Origin: Nocardia sp. NBC_01327
Lineage (GTDB): Bacteria > Actinomycetota > Actinomycetes > Mycobacteriales > Mycobacteriaceae
Length of the DNA stretch: 64,000 nt
NCBI RefSeq assembly: GCF_035958815.1
Contig: NZ_CP108383.1
Span: 3,348,001-3,412,000 of the forward strand
Direction of reading: 5' to 3'
A program made the position numbers and the translations under genes. Under the pieces are notes generated by a model that was not told where the DNA came from, made no database searches, and saw only the letters and a program-made list of their open reading frames with translations. Of this stretch, positions 28,374 through 37,510 are shown piece after piece (positions within the stretch are counted from its first letter, which is position 1; each line of letters opens with the position of its first letter).

Positions 28374-30545
28374 ATGCGCCTGCGACGAATTGCCACCGTA
28401 ATCTTCACCACGACAGCGATATTCACCGCGTGCGTCCATTCGGTGGGGGTCGCCGCTGCCGACCCGGGCCCCACGACACCGACCTCGGCGGGATCGCTAC
28501 CGGACGGGTTTCCCACGGATTTGCGCCAATTCATTGCCAACACCGACGAATTCAAGGCGGCATGGTTTTCGGGCACCTGCGCCAGCCGCGGCGGCGAGGT
28601 CGGCGCGTACGTGAACGCGGTCATGCCCGTCGAGGACCGGCTGATGTATTGGACCTCCGACGACAAACAGAAAGCACAGTTACTCGGCGCGGACTCGACT
28701 GTCCCCGGCAGGCAGTCTGAGGTGCAAACCCTGATCAGTCAGCACGAGGAACCTCCGAAAGACTTGCTGCCGAAGGTATTTCCGGCCGGAGACCCCGCAT
28801 ATCGGATGCCCGCACCGGCCTGCGCGGATGATCTCAAACGCTGGTCGGGTAGTGCGGCATCGAATGCGTGGGGCTTCGACTGGGCCACCCACCCCGACGA
28901 CCAATCGATGAGCGCCATCCGCACACAGCTCGGTGATCAGAAGGTCCCCGACCAAGTGTGGACCGATCCGTGCCACGTCGGGTTCGCCTATTGTGCGCAC
29001 GCCTATTTCCTCGACTGCACCCACTCCGATCCCGCCACCGGTGATCAGACCCAATGCCTGGTGTGGAACCGCGCGGTAGGCAAGCTCTTCGGCGGCACCG
29101 CCAACTGGCTCGACAAGAACACCAGCCTGTCAGACAGGATCGAGAATGTCGTGGACTCGGCGATCGGACAGCAATACGCTGGCGGCGCCGCGATCGTGTC
29201 GGCCTTCGGGTGGCTGTGGCACGCAGGTGCGGCAACATGGCGGTTCGTCGATAACCCCGAGAGCGTAATCGATGACTGGGCCAACTCGTCCAAAGACAGT
29301 GCTGTGCAGCTCAGTTCGCGGGTCTTAGACGGGCTCTCCAGTGTCGGCCGGTTCGATCCGAACGCGGACTGGTTCCTGCACTGGTATGCCCTGAGTACTG
29401 GTATCGGGGTGATTGTCATGGGCGCGATGACCTTGTTCGCGCTGTGGCGGGCCGCTTCGAAAGGCGAAACCATCAAGACCATCAGCGGCGACCTGTTCGG
29501 CTACATGCCGGCCGGGGTGCTGCTGATGCTGTTCGCCCCGATGTTCGCGACCCTGCTGGTGAGTCTGGCCAATGATGCCTCCGACGCGATCACTCATGCG
29601 TCGGGCCCGGATATGGGGCAGATGATCACCAACCTGCAGCTGTTCACCGGCAAACTCACCGCGAGCAATTTGGCCGGCGGGGTTATCGTCGGGCTGATCT
29701 TGTTCCTGCTGTTGATCGCCGGGGCGTTGGCGGTGTACTTCGGGCTGCTCATGCACCAGGTCGCTCTGCCGATGTTGGCGGTGGCTTCGGGAATCGGGTT
29801 CGGCATGTGGGTGCACCCGCAGTGGCGCAAGAAGGCGCTGCGCCCGGTGTTGCTGTTTATCGCCATCGTGTTCTCCAAACCCCTCCTATTTCTGCTGCTG
29901 GCCACCATGACCGGACTGCTGAACACCGCGCTGACCGGTAGTGGCGGGGACCAGCAGCAACTGGGCAGCCTCGGGCAGCTGTGCTTGGTCGTCGTCGCCT
30001 TCCTCGTTGTCGGCCTGGCGCCGTGGACATTGCTGCGGTACGCGCCGCTGTTGCCCTCACGTTCGGACGCCGCTGGATTCGGGCAGTCGGGGTCGCTCAT
30101 GGCCGGGGCGGTCGGCGGTGCCGGCACCGCGATGTGGTGGACCGGCAGACGTAACCCGGGACGCGGCGGAGCCGGTGGACAACAGACAAGCGGCGGGGGT
30201 GCGGGCGGCAATGGAGGTGGCCGGTCACCGGACAGTGGTGGAGGTAGTTCAGGCGGGGAGAGCTCAACCGGGCCGCGTGCCGGTGGTGGGTCGAGCTCGT
30301 CCGGATCATCCACCGCTGCACGGTTTTCCGGGACCTTGAGTGCGAACGCTGGGGCGAAGCCCAGTCGTGGCAGGTCGGTAGCACGCAAATCGGCGGGCGC
30401 GGTGGGATTGGTCGCCAAGGGTCTGGGTAAGACGGCGATGGTCGCGACACCGATTGCGGCGCAAGCGGCTTCGGGTGCATTGAACAAAGCGCGCAGCACC
30501 GCCGAAGCCGCGCCCGGTGAGTCCGAGTCCGGGAGTAGCGAATGA
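28374..30545 (+). CDS. VirB6/TrbL-like polytopic membrane protein
   Basis: 723 residues. Signal-like N-terminus (about 1-30), a Cys-containing outside domain (about 30-330), six or so transmembrane helices (about 335-560, for example GLILFLLLIAGALAVYFGLL) and a Gly/Ser-rich cytosolic tail of about 150 residues. This is the plan of actinobacterial VirB6/TrbL proteins, the core of the membrane channel. It follows the VirB8-like gene by 13 bases, and its stop overlaps the start of the SCO6880-family gene (ATGA). The outside domain with paired Cys (CHVGFAYCAHAYFLDC) is probably disulfide-stabilised. Confidence 0.75.
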   Translation: MRLRRIATVIFTTTAIFTACVHSVGVAAADPGPTTPTSAGSLPDGFPTDLRQFIANTDEFKAAWFSGTCASRGGEVGAYVNAVMPVEDRLMYWTSDDKQKAQLLGADSTVPGRQSEVQTLISQHEEPPKDLLPKVFPAGDPAYRMPAPACADDLKRWSGSAASNAWGFDWATHPDDQSMSAIRTQLGDQKVPDQVWTDPCHVGFAYCAHAYFLDCTHSDPATGDQTQCLVWNRAVGKLFGGTANWLDKNTSLSDRIENVVDSAIGQQYAGGAAIVSAFGWLWHAGAATWRFVDNPESVIDDWANSSKDSAVQLSSRVLDGLSSVGRFDPNADWFLHWYALSTGIGVIVMGAMTLFALWRAASKGETIKTISGDLFGYMPAGVLLMLFAPMFATLLVSLANDASDAITHASGPDMGQMITNLQLFTGKLTASNLAGGVIVGLILFLLLIAGALAVYFGLLMHQVALPMLAVASGIGFGMWVHPQWRKKALRPVLLFIAIVFSKPLLFLLLATMTGLLNTALTGSGGDQQQLGSLGQLCLVVVAFLVVGLAPWTLLRYAPLLPSRSDAAGFGQSGSLMAGAVGGAGTAMWWTGRRNPGRGGAGGQQTSGGGAGGNGGGRSPDSGGGSSGGESSTGPRAGGGSSSSGSSTAARFSGTLSANAGAKPSRGRSVARKSAGAVGLVAKGLGKTAMVATPIAAQAASGALNKARSTAEAAPGESESGSSE

Positions 30546-32116
30546 GCTCCGGGATGCGCACCAGCATTCTCGGCGGGGAAATCGCCCGCCGCAGCTGGCT
30601 GGGCCTCTCGCGGCCGGTCGTGACTGCATGGGCGCTCAGTATCGTTGCCTCGCTGGCGATCTACATCCTCGGCGGCGGACAGGCATGGGCGATCATGACC
30701 GCGCTCGGATGGCTGATCGCCGTGTTCGCGGCCACCATGGAATGGCGCGACAAACCCTCCTGGGCGTCCCGTCGCGCCCATGATCTGCGTACCTTCAGTC
30801 GCCGCCGCCGCGGTGAGCACATCTACCGCAATCCGGGCGACCCCGCTCATGGGGATCCGGTGTTGGATCCGGGCTGGGAATTCCCACCGCCGCTGGGCAA
30901 TACCGCACCGTTGCCGGTGGCTGGCACCGGCCTGGACGATATGTTCATAATACGAACCGCCAATCCTGGTGAGCGCCCGTACTATTCGGTGGTCATCGCC
31001 GTGGACGGCATCGCTGGCGGGTTACGCGGCGACGCTGCCTATGCCGCGATGTCGAGCGCGTTCGGGATGTTCCTGGCGCAGATGGCACGCACCAGCTCCC
31101 ATGTACGCGGCCTGCAACTGCTGCACCGCAGCGTCCCGCACGATATGACCCGCCACACCCGCTGGGCACACACCCGCGTGGCCCGCCTTCGTGACGAGCG
31201 GCTGCTGCCGGCGGTCGAGTCTTACGGCACCCTCATCGACACTCTCACCCCGCTCGCGGAAGAACACCGCTCCCTGCTGGTGTTGCGGTTCCCGCAGACC
31301 GAGGCATTCATGGCCGAGACCGCCCGGCTCGCACGTAACAAGAACGCCCCGATCGGCGGCGGCATCGCCCAAGTAGTGCGCGATGAAACCGAACGCGCCA
31401 CACGACTATTGGCGATGGCAGGTATGGGCCGGGTAGACGTGCTCGGCGAACGGCGTGTGTGTGCGGTCATCAGGGCACTGCTCGATCCCAGCTACAAGAT
31501 CGATCGGCACCGTGACGCCAGCTGGGCGAGCTGCTGGCCCAGCTACGTCGGTGGCAGCGACTGCGTCGCGATCGGCCCGCAAGGGCAATGGCGCACCAGG
31601 GTCGGGCACATCCGACCCCGCGCGATCGAACCGGTCGCATTGGGACCGTTATGGCTTGCGCCGTTGCTGACCGGTGTCGAGGCCGATCCTGGCGATGAGG
31701 ACATCGCCCCGATGCCCACCATCCGAACGCTCAGTGTGCGACTGGATTTCGTGCCCGCGCATCGTGCTCGCGCGGCTGCTAAGGGCGATGTCACCGCCGA
31801 TCAGGCCCGCAAGGCCAAGGAGCAGGAAAAAGGCAAGCTCGACGACGGGTCCACCGAAGTCCTCGCCGACGCCTCCGAACGCCGACGCCAAGACCTCATG
31901 CCCGGCTCCGGGCACCACGGCGTCATCTACACCGCGAGCATCGCGGTCACCGGCCGCGACCTCGACGATCTCGACCGGGCGTGCTTGCGCGTCACCGAAG
32001 CCGCAGGCGAATCGGCGATCACCGAAATCGATTGGTGTGTGGGCGATCACGACGTCGCTGTCTTCACCACTTTGCCCTTGGCCAGGGGACTCGCGGCCAC
32101 CCCGCACACCCGGTAA
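30542..32116 (+). CDS. SCO6880-family T4SS protein
   Basis: 524 residues. Two close hydrophobic helices (about 25-65) are followed by a large soluble domain with no P-loop. This matches the SCO6880 family, which in actinobacterial transfer operons supplies the VirB3-like membrane part and the N-terminal, non-catalytic domain of VirB4; the ATPase half is encoded separately by the next gene. The ATG overlaps the stop of the VirB6-like gene. A charged Lys/Glu-rich insert occurs near 420-445. Confidence 0.75.
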   Translation: MSSGMRTSILGGEIARRSWLGLSRPVVTAWALSIVASLAIYILGGGQAWAIMTALGWLIAVFAATMEWRDKPSWASRRAHDLRTFSRRRRGEHIYRNPGDPAHGDPVLDPGWEFPPPLGNTAPLPVAGTGLDDMFIIRTANPGERPYYSVVIAVDGIAGGLRGDAAYAAMSSAFGMFLAQMARTSSHVRGLQLLHRSVPHDMTRHTRWAHTRVARLRDERLLPAVESYGTLIDTLTPLAEEHRSLLVLRFPQTEAFMAETARLARNKNAPIGGGIAQVVRDETERATRLLAMAGMGRVDVLGERRVCAVIRALLDPSYKIDRHRDASWASCWPSYVGGSDCVAIGPQGQWRTRVGHIRPRAIEPVALGPLWLAPLLTGVEADPGDEDIAPMPTIRTLSVRLDFVPAHRARAAAKGDVTADQARKAKEQEKGKLDDGSTEVLADASERRRQDLMPGSGHHGVIYTASIAVTGRDLDDLDRACLRVTEAAGESAITEIDWCVGDHDVAVFTTLPLARGLAATPHTR

Positions 32117-32130
32117 GTAGGAGGTGCCCC

Positions 32131-33636
32131 ATGCCACGACACCCTCGAGTCACCGCCCGCACGCCATCCACACAGGACGGCCCCACCACGGGGTACAGAC
32201 TCACCGAGAACACGCAGCAGCCACCGCCGATGGAACGACGGCGAGGGCCGCGGCGCGCGCGCTGGCTAGACCGGTATGGCTGGTACGAGCCGCGCAGCGA
32301 GGGCGCGTGGACCACCACCCGCCAAGCCGAGGCATGGAATCTGGCCACCAGTCGCCGCCGTGTGCGCCAAGACGGGGTGTTGGCCGGACTCAACACCATC
32401 TCCCAGGAACTCGAGATTGTCGATGCGTTCGCTGCCTACGGTGATGAGACCTCCGGCATCAATGTGTGTGTCATCGGCGATATCGGGCGCGGCAAGTCCT
32501 CCTGGATCAAAACCGTGTGCGTGCTGCGGCAACTCGTTGCCGGTCGCCAGGTCGTGGTCCTGGACAAGAAGCCCCAAGCCGGGCGCGGGGAATACACCCC
32601 CTTGGCCGAAGCCCTTGGCGCGGAGAGTATCCGATTCAAGGTCGGCGGCGCCGGTGCCCGGCTGAATTTGCTGGACCCGGCCATCAGCGCGGGCGGGGAG
32701 CACCGCGGCGGCCTCGACGGTGTCGTGCCCGCCGGACAAGAAGCCCTGGTTCTGGCCGTGCTCACCGACGCTATGGGCCGCCCACTCGACGAGAAGGAAA
32801 AAGCAGCCGTCGGCGCCGGACTTGGACTGGTCAACGCTGATGCTCGCGCACAAGGACGCGATCCGATCATCCGCGAGCTGGCGATGCGGCTACTGGACCC
32901 GCACCCCGACGACGGACGCGACCTCGGCGGGCGCTGGAACGAACGCGCCCTGGAATGGGGCCTGGAACCCGGCCTGGCCCTGCTACGCCTGGCCGACCGC
33001 GACCTGCGCGGCCTGGTCGACGCACCCACCAGCCCCGCGGTACGAGATGCCCTGGACACGCACCCGCTGGTCCACATGGACCTCTCCGCGCTTCCTACCG
33101 AAGGCCCCGCACTGCGAGTGGTGATGACTACCGCGAACACGTGGTTGGCCAACAAGCTCGCTGCCCGGTCGGCCGCGCACGAGCAAACCATCCTCGTTGT
33201 CGAAGAAGGCTGGCACGTCGCAGTCGGCTCCACCGGCGAAGTCTTCCGATCAAACCTGAAACTCTCACGCGGACTCGCGCTCTCGACCGTCTCGGCCTTT
33301 CACCATCCCGCCGACACGCCCTCGGATTCGCCGGCGCGGGCATTGATGGCCGAAGCCTCGATCGTCGTCTTGTTCGGGCAGGCCCGTGCCGATGATGCGG
33401 TCGAAACCGCGCGCCTGTACCGGCTGCCGCCCGGAACCGAGGAGACGCTGATGCGGCTCGGGCGCGGGCAGGCACTGGTCAAGATCGGATCACGGGATCC
33501 GATCCTGGTCACCCACACTCGGTCACCCTTCGAGGCGGCACTCACCGACACCGACGCCGCGATCACCGGCCACATGAGTGGGTTCACTCCAACTGAGGCT
33601 TTCCAGAATCTGACGCGAGGCGGTGAGCAGCAGTGA
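32131..33636 (+). CDS. VirB4-type conjugation ATPase
   Basis: 501 residues. Walker A IGDIGRGKSS at about 115-124 and Walker B TILVVEEGWH near 355, with the AARSAAHEQ run before it, mark the VirB4/TraE ATPase that powers channel assembly and transfer. The N-terminal domain found in longer VirB4 proteins is missing, consistent with the split with the SCO6880-family protein upstream. AGGAGGT lies 8 bases before the ATG. It stops 5 bases short of the stop of the inverted recombinase gene, and a GTG at 33633 overlaps its stop, a trace of the operon's former continuation. Confidence 0.85.
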   Translation: MPRHPRVTARTPSTQDGPTTGYRLTENTQQPPPMERRRGPRRARWLDRYGWYEPRSEGAWTTTRQAEAWNLATSRRRVRQDGVLAGLNTISQELEIVDAFAAYGDETSGINVCVIGDIGRGKSSWIKTVCVLRQLVAGRQVVVLDKKPQAGRGEYTPLAEALGAESIRFKVGGAGARLNLLDPAISAGGEHRGGLDGVVPAGQEALVLAVLTDAMGRPLDEKEKAAVGAGLGLVNADARAQGRDPIIRELAMRLLDPHPDDGRDLGGRWNERALEWGLEPGLALLRLADRDLRGLVDAPTSPAVRDALDTHPLVHMDLSALPTEGPALRVVMTTANTWLANKLAARSAAHEQTILVVEEGWHVAVGSTGEVFRSNLKLSRGLALSTVSAFHHPADTPSDSPARALMAEASIVVLFGQARADDAVETARLYRLPPGTEETLMRLGRGQALVKIGSRDPILVTHTRSPFEAALTDTDAAITGHMSGFTPTEAFQNLTRGGEQQ

Positions 33637-33641
33637 TTAGT

Positions 33642-35369
33642 CTATGTGCGGTCGTGGGTTCCCTGGTCTGGCTCGGTCGTGGTGTGGTCGAGGGCGCTGC
33701 GGTATCGCAGGGCTGCTTCGATGCCAATGCCGAAGAAGTCGCAGAGACGGCGGACGTCGCCGCCGGTGGCGTAGATCTCCTGGAGGATTCGGTCGTCGCG
33801 CAGGGATTTCGCGTCGATATTCAGTGTCTGCCAAGGGAATTGCTTGCTGACCGGTGTGGTCCGGGCGTGGGTTTTGTGGTTGACGAACAGATGTGGGTTT
33901 GCCGTCTGTGGCCACTTGTGTGCTCGGTGGTCGAGGTAGGCGGTCAGACGGGTCCTGACCGGGGTGGCGAGCGGGATGCCGCGCTGGCCGAGTCGGAGAC
34001 GACCGTCGACGATGTCGGTCAGCAGGATTGTCTGCAGTTGCCGACCGTTGAGCGCGTGAAATGCCACCAGGGCGACCGCGAGTGCGGCCGCGGGGTTCGA
34101 GGAGTTGAGCGCTTCGCGGATCTTTTGGGTGTCCAGCGGCAGCGGGATGTTGGTGTTGGCTTTGGTGGCCGGCATTCCGCGCATCGGGTTGGTGAACACG
34201 CGGCGGTGGGCCTTGAGGACGGTGAAAAGCGAGCTGAGGCCGCGTTCGGCGAAGATCCGTTTCGTTCCGGTGGCGGGCAGAGCGTTGATCACGTCCTGGC
34301 GCGTGATTTCACTGAAGGATGTGTGGCCCTGCCGAATCCAGATGTGCCAGATCGGTGCCATGCCGGCGATTTGGGTATAGATCGTATCCGGCTGCCGTGG
34401 GCGGCTTCGGGGGGCTGTGGGGCTGCCGTGCAGCACGATGTCGAACCAGAACTGGAGCTGGCTGCTCATCGTGGCGGGCAGGTCGACAGTGTGCTGAGCG
34501 AAGTAGCGCTCGACGGCCAGACTTCGGTCGTCCTCGAGAAGGTCCATGGCTGCAAGGATTTCCAGCGTCGAGATCACGGTCGCGCCGTAGCGGACCGCGG
34601 CGAGAACATCGCTACTGCGGATCTTGGCGCCCGGTGTGTCGTAAAGGGCGTCAAGGATTCTCAGGGTTCGGGCGACACCGTTGATCAGACGTTTGGACCA
34701 GCCGTGCTTGCGGGCGTGCTCACGCAGGGTCTGGTCGCAGTGCCGCAGCAACGGCGACTGCTGGATCTGGATCCGCCTTTTGATCACTCCGTAGCCATAG
34801 GGCATTTGGAACAGCGCCAGTTGCTGGTGGGCGGTGTAGGACAGCGGTTTGGACGAGGTCTCGAGGCTGCGCAGATGCCGCTCACGGGCGAGGCGTCGTC
34901 GGTGGGCAACGGTTGTGTCGTATTGCATGTTGGCCAGGAACAGTTGCTGCCCATGCTGATTCGCCTCGCGCAGGTTGAGCGCACGGCAGGGTTCTTGGAC
35001 GTGGCGGGCGTTCTCCCAGCACAGGCGGCAGGCTCCCGCGCCGTTGACGGGGGTCGTGCGTGCGCAGAACGCGCAGGTGCCGACCGGGTAGTGGCCGCGC
35101 CACCAGCGGCAGATCCAGCACCGATAGTGGCGGCGGTAGACGCCCCAGGCCAGGCACTCGTGGCAGGACCCCACGTGCAGCGGCGCGCCGGGGTGGCAGC
35201 GCTCGCAGCGGCCTTGGCTGAAGTAGTCCGAACTCGATCCGCAGGTCCGGCACGGCGGGGGCGTGAACGGCCCGCCGGGCAGGCATGCGTAGCAGAAGTC
35301 GACGCGCGGGTTGGTCCAGGCCACCCGATTGACCCGGCACGCAACGCATTTGGGTGGTGGCGCGCTCAC
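33642..35369 (-). CDS. Zinc-ribbon protein with degenerate tyrosine-recombinase C-terminus
   Basis: 575 residues. The first 135 residues contain about eight CxxC or CxxxC pairs (CVACRVNR, CYACLPGG, CRTCGSS, CERCHPG, CHECLAW, CWICRWW, CAFCART, CRLCWEN), a tandem zinc-ribbon module. The C-terminal half has integrase-like features: FHALNGRQLQTILLTDI parallels box I with its Arg, and DAKSLRDDRILQEIYATGG with ALRYRSAL parallels box II and the Tyr region, but the His residues are not conserved. It may be an accessory recombinase subunit. Its start overlaps the XRE gene end (ATGA). Confidence 0.6.
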   Translation of the reverse strand: MSAPPPKCVACRVNRVAWTNPRVDFCYACLPGGPFTPPPCRTCGSSSDYFSQGRCERCHPGAPLHVGSCHECLAWGVYRRHYRCWICRWWRGHYPVGTCAFCARTTPVNGAGACRLCWENARHVQEPCRALNLREANQHGQQLFLANMQYDTTVAHRRRLARERHLRSLETSSKPLSYTAHQQLALFQMPYGYGVIKRRIQIQQSPLLRHCDQTLREHARKHGWSKRLINGVARTLRILDALYDTPGAKIRSSDVLAAVRYGATVISTLEILAAMDLLEDDRSLAVERYFAQHTVDLPATMSSQLQFWFDIVLHGSPTAPRSRPRQPDTIYTQIAGMAPIWHIWIRQGHTSFSEITRQDVINALPATGTKRIFAERGLSSLFTVLKAHRRVFTNPMRGMPATKANTNIPLPLDTQKIREALNSSNPAAALAVALVAFHALNGRQLQTILLTDIVDGRLRLGQRGIPLATPVRTRLTAYLDHRAHKWPQTANPHLFVNHKTHARTTPVSKQFPWQTLNIDAKSLRDDRILQEIYATGGDVRRLCDFFGIGIEAALRYRSALDHTTTEPDQGTHDRT

Positions 35370-35689
35370 AGTGGTGGTTCGGAGCGCCGGTTGCCCAGTC
35401 GTGGCGTGATGATCTGTGGCGTAACGGATGCCGAGGCAGCCTGCTGCTGGTCGGGTCGTCGCTGGTGGACCTTGTGGGGTTCACGGATCAGCAGGTCCGA
35501 CGGCTCGCAGTTCAGGATGGAGCAGATTACGTCGAGCTCGTCGAGGCGGACGATGTTGGGGGTGCCGGTCCACAGCTGGGACATCTTGCCCGCGCTGATC
35601 TCCACGCCGGACTCGGCGAGCAGGCGCCGCATCTCGGTCGACTTCCAGATACCGCGCTCAGCGGCCTTCATCCGCAGGTTCCACTGCAC
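35366..35689 (-). CDS. XRE/Cro-type HTH regulator
   Basis: 107 residues. STEMRRLLAESGVEISAGKMSQLW is a Cro/CI helix-turn-helix and LDELDVICSILNCEPSDLL the following helices typical of the small XRE regulators (Xre_3-like). The C-terminal 40 residues are disordered. It lies between the two recombinase genes, 4 bases after the tyrosine recombinase, and its end overlaps the zinc-ribbon gene start. Likely controls the cassette. Confidence 0.8.
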   Translation of the reverse strand: MQWNLRMKAAERGIWKSTEMRRLLAESGVEISAGKMSQLWTGTPNIVRLDELDVICSILNCEPSDLLIREPHKVHQRRPDQQQAASASVTPQIITPRLGNRRSEPPL

Positions 35690-35693
35690 GGGA

Positions 35694-36770
35694 TCACATC
35701 TCCTCGAAACGGGCTTCCAGCCGCTGGTTGGCTACGGTCCACGCCTGTTCGATGTGCTGGCTGTGGACGTGGATGTAGCGGGTCGTAGTCGAGAGCCACT
35801 CGTGTCCGAGCAGCTCCTGCAGCGCCACGACGTCCATGCCTTCGGCGTAGAGCGACGAGGCGCAGTAGTGGCGCAGCACGTGTGGAGTCAGCCGCCCGGC
35901 CCAGCCGGGCAGCCACGTATCTGCTGCTGCGGCAAGGCTTTTGCGCAGCGGGTCAGTGGTAATGCGCAGGCATCGGCCGAAGTCCCGGTCACGCCGTTCG
36001 CTGGGCAACAAGGGTGCGTCGGGGTTGGACCAGTCACTGCCGAACTGGTGGCGCACGTCGCCGAGCCACCAGTCGATCAGCCGGTCCGCGCCGTTGATCG
36101 CGGGCACCAGGCGCGGTTTGGGACCGCGGCCGCGGCTGCCCTTGCCGTGGCGCACATGCAGTTTCCCGAACGCACCGAGGTCCGGACGCCAGTCCCTGAT
36201 GTCGAGCATGACCGACTCGTTGATCCGCAAGCCCAGCCGGCGCCACAACGAGGCTGCGAAGTAATCCCGCGCTGCGGGAAGGTATTTGCGGGCTTGGGTG
36301 ATCGACGAGCGCCACTGCCCGAACAGCAGCTCCATCTCCGCATTCGACGGTGGCACGCGAACGTCGGCGTACACGGGACTGCGTGGCCGGTTGTACTCGT
36401 CGATCGGCTGCTCGACGACGCAGCCGGTCAGGGCATGGACATCGCCCTGGTAGCGGCGGATCACGAAATCGTAGAAGCAGGCCAACTGTCCGGCCTTGCT
36501 CGCGCGGGTGCTGTGAGCCAGGCCCGCGAGTCGCTGCTGAGCGAGGAAACGATCCCCATCATCGCAAGTGGCCGTCCAGAGTGGGCCATCCAGGGACCGG
36601 GCGAACTCGACGATCACGGCCCGGGCGCTGCCGATGTGACTGTCGGAGAGATTCGCGGCCGCCATAGCGATCGCGTACTGGTCGACGACTTCTTGCTCGA
36701 AATCCTCGACATCGTGCTGCGTCCGCAGCGCACGCGCGGACGAAAGATTGCGAACTACAGCCAAGTTCAT
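35694..36770 (-). CDS. Tyrosine recombinase/integrase
   Basis: 358 residues. An N-terminal SAM-like core-binding domain (about 25-130) and a catalytic domain with all key residues: Arg in RRLGLRINESV (about 180), TPHVLRHYCASS (box II His and Arg, about 297-301), GHEWLSTTTRYIH with the second His and the nucleophile Tyr near 331. It should be active, cutting and rejoining DNA through a 3'-phosphotyrosine link. First gene of the inverted cassette, transcribed away from the small plus-strand gene at 36861. Confidence 0.9.
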   Translation of the reverse strand: MNLAVVRNLSSARALRTQHDVEDFEQEVVDQYAIAMAAANLSDSHIGSARAVIVEFARSLDGPLWTATCDDGDRFLAQQRLAGLAHSTRASKAGQLACFYDFVIRRYQGDVHALTGCVVEQPIDEYNRPRSPVYADVRVPPSNAEMELLFGQWRSSITQARKYLPAARDYFAASLWRRLGLRINESVMLDIRDWRPDLGAFGKLHVRHGKGSRGRGPKPRLVPAINGADRLIDWWLGDVRHQFGSDWSNPDAPLLPSERRDRDFGRCLRITTDPLRKSLAAAADTWLPGWAGRLTPHVLRHYCASSLYAEGMDVVALQELLGHEWLSTTTRYIHVHSQHIEQAWTVANQRLEARFEEM

Positions 36771-36860
36771 CGACCACTCGCTTCACCGAGGGTGCCAGTA
36801 CGTCGATTCTACCGACTGAACGTCACTCCCAATGAAGGAATTTCAAAACCCGCAGCCCAC

Positions 36861-37016
36861 ATGAGCCACCCCCAGCGAGCTGGGCAGATGCTTCAGCTCC
36901 TACAAGTGGCCACGAATGAACTCGCTGCCCTGCAGACAGTTTCCGACACCCTGTCGCTGCGCGACCTTGCCCGCACGAACGTCCACGACGATGAGCCGGA
37001 AGACGAACCGCAATGA
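36861..37016 (+). CDS. Small protein, possibly 5'-truncated by the cassette
   Basis: 51 residues from the ATG at 36861; an in-frame GTG at 36792 is also possible. The predicted helix QMLQLLQVATNELAALQTVSDTL and an acidic end look coding, and the stop overlaps the next start (ATGA at 37013), as elsewhere in this operon. The ATG has no nearby Shine-Dalgarno. The same frame is open back to a GTG at 33633 that overlaps the virB4 stop, so this may be the 3' part of the gene that originally followed virB4. Confidence 0.45.
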   Translation: MSHPQRAGQMLQLLQVATNELAALQTVSDTLSLRDLARTNVHDDEPEDEPQ

Positions 37017-37510
37017 ATGGGGGACGGATCCCGCACCCCGTGCGGCGCGAGCCTATCCTCCCGGCGGGGATGACCCTGGCTGGGTACCTTCTCGCCGCCG
37101 TCATGGTGGGGGTGTTCGGTGGTGGCGCGGTCTCCGGCGCAATCGCAGGTCATGGATTCGGAATCGTTGCACCAGAACAGATGTCGGCGACCTTGGTCCG
37201 ACTGGTGACGCGACCTGCCGATCCGGCCGCCGCGTGGCCCAGCGACCCGCGCCCGGGGTCTGCCTGGCTGACCTGGCTGTGCATCGGCCTGGTCGCCGGA
37301 CTGTGGTGTACGGCGATTGCCATGGCGGGCAGCGAAATCGACGCCCGCCTGCACCGTCGCCATCGCGACGGGCTCGCCGGCACCGCCGACCTGAACCATC
37401 TCGCACTCGACGAGCACTCCGCCGCGCAGAAGGCCGCCTACGAGTATCCCCGGTTGGCAAGGCAGCGGCCGACCCGTCGAAAGATTCGCCTGCCCAGGCG
37501 GACACGGTGA
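37013..37510 (+). CDS. Membrane protein upstream of virD4
   Basis: 165 residues with two transmembrane helices, TLAGYLLAAVMVGVFGGGAV (about 20-42) and WLTWLCIGLVAGLWCTAIAM (about 82-102), and a basic C-terminus. VirD4 coupling proteins normally carry two N-terminal helices; the VirD4 that follows lacks them, so this gene probably supplies the membrane part of a split coupling protein. ATGA overlap upstream and GTGA overlap with virD4 downstream. Confidence 0.6.
   Translation: MNGGRIPHPVRREPILPAGMTLAGYLLAAVMVGVFGGGAVSGAIAGHGFGIVAPEQMSATLVRLVTRPADPAAAWPSDPRPGSAWLTWLCIGLVAGLWCTAIAMAGSEIDARLHRRHRDGLAGTADLNHLALDEHSAAQKAAYEYPRLARQRPTRRKIRLPRRTR

Larger units (their letters stand above)
33637..36860 (-). 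mobile_element. Recombinase cassette inserted in the transfer operon
   Basis: Three minus-strand genes (tyrosine recombinase, XRE regulator, zinc-ribbon recombinase-like protein), the last two overlapping or abutting, lie inverted between virB4 and the membrane-protein/virD4 genes of an otherwise continuous plus-strand operon. Two recombinase-related genes plus a small third gene recall Tn554-type tnpABC cassettes. I found no terminal inverted repeats or target duplication by eye, so the edges are set by the neighbouring genes. Confidence 0.55.

Noticed and set aside
33633..37016. A 1127-codon plus-strand open frame across the recombinase cassette
   Set aside because: It runs antisense to three minus-strand genes with clear recombinase and HTH motifs; its sequence shows no family signature except in the last 50 codons, which I kept as a separate small gene.
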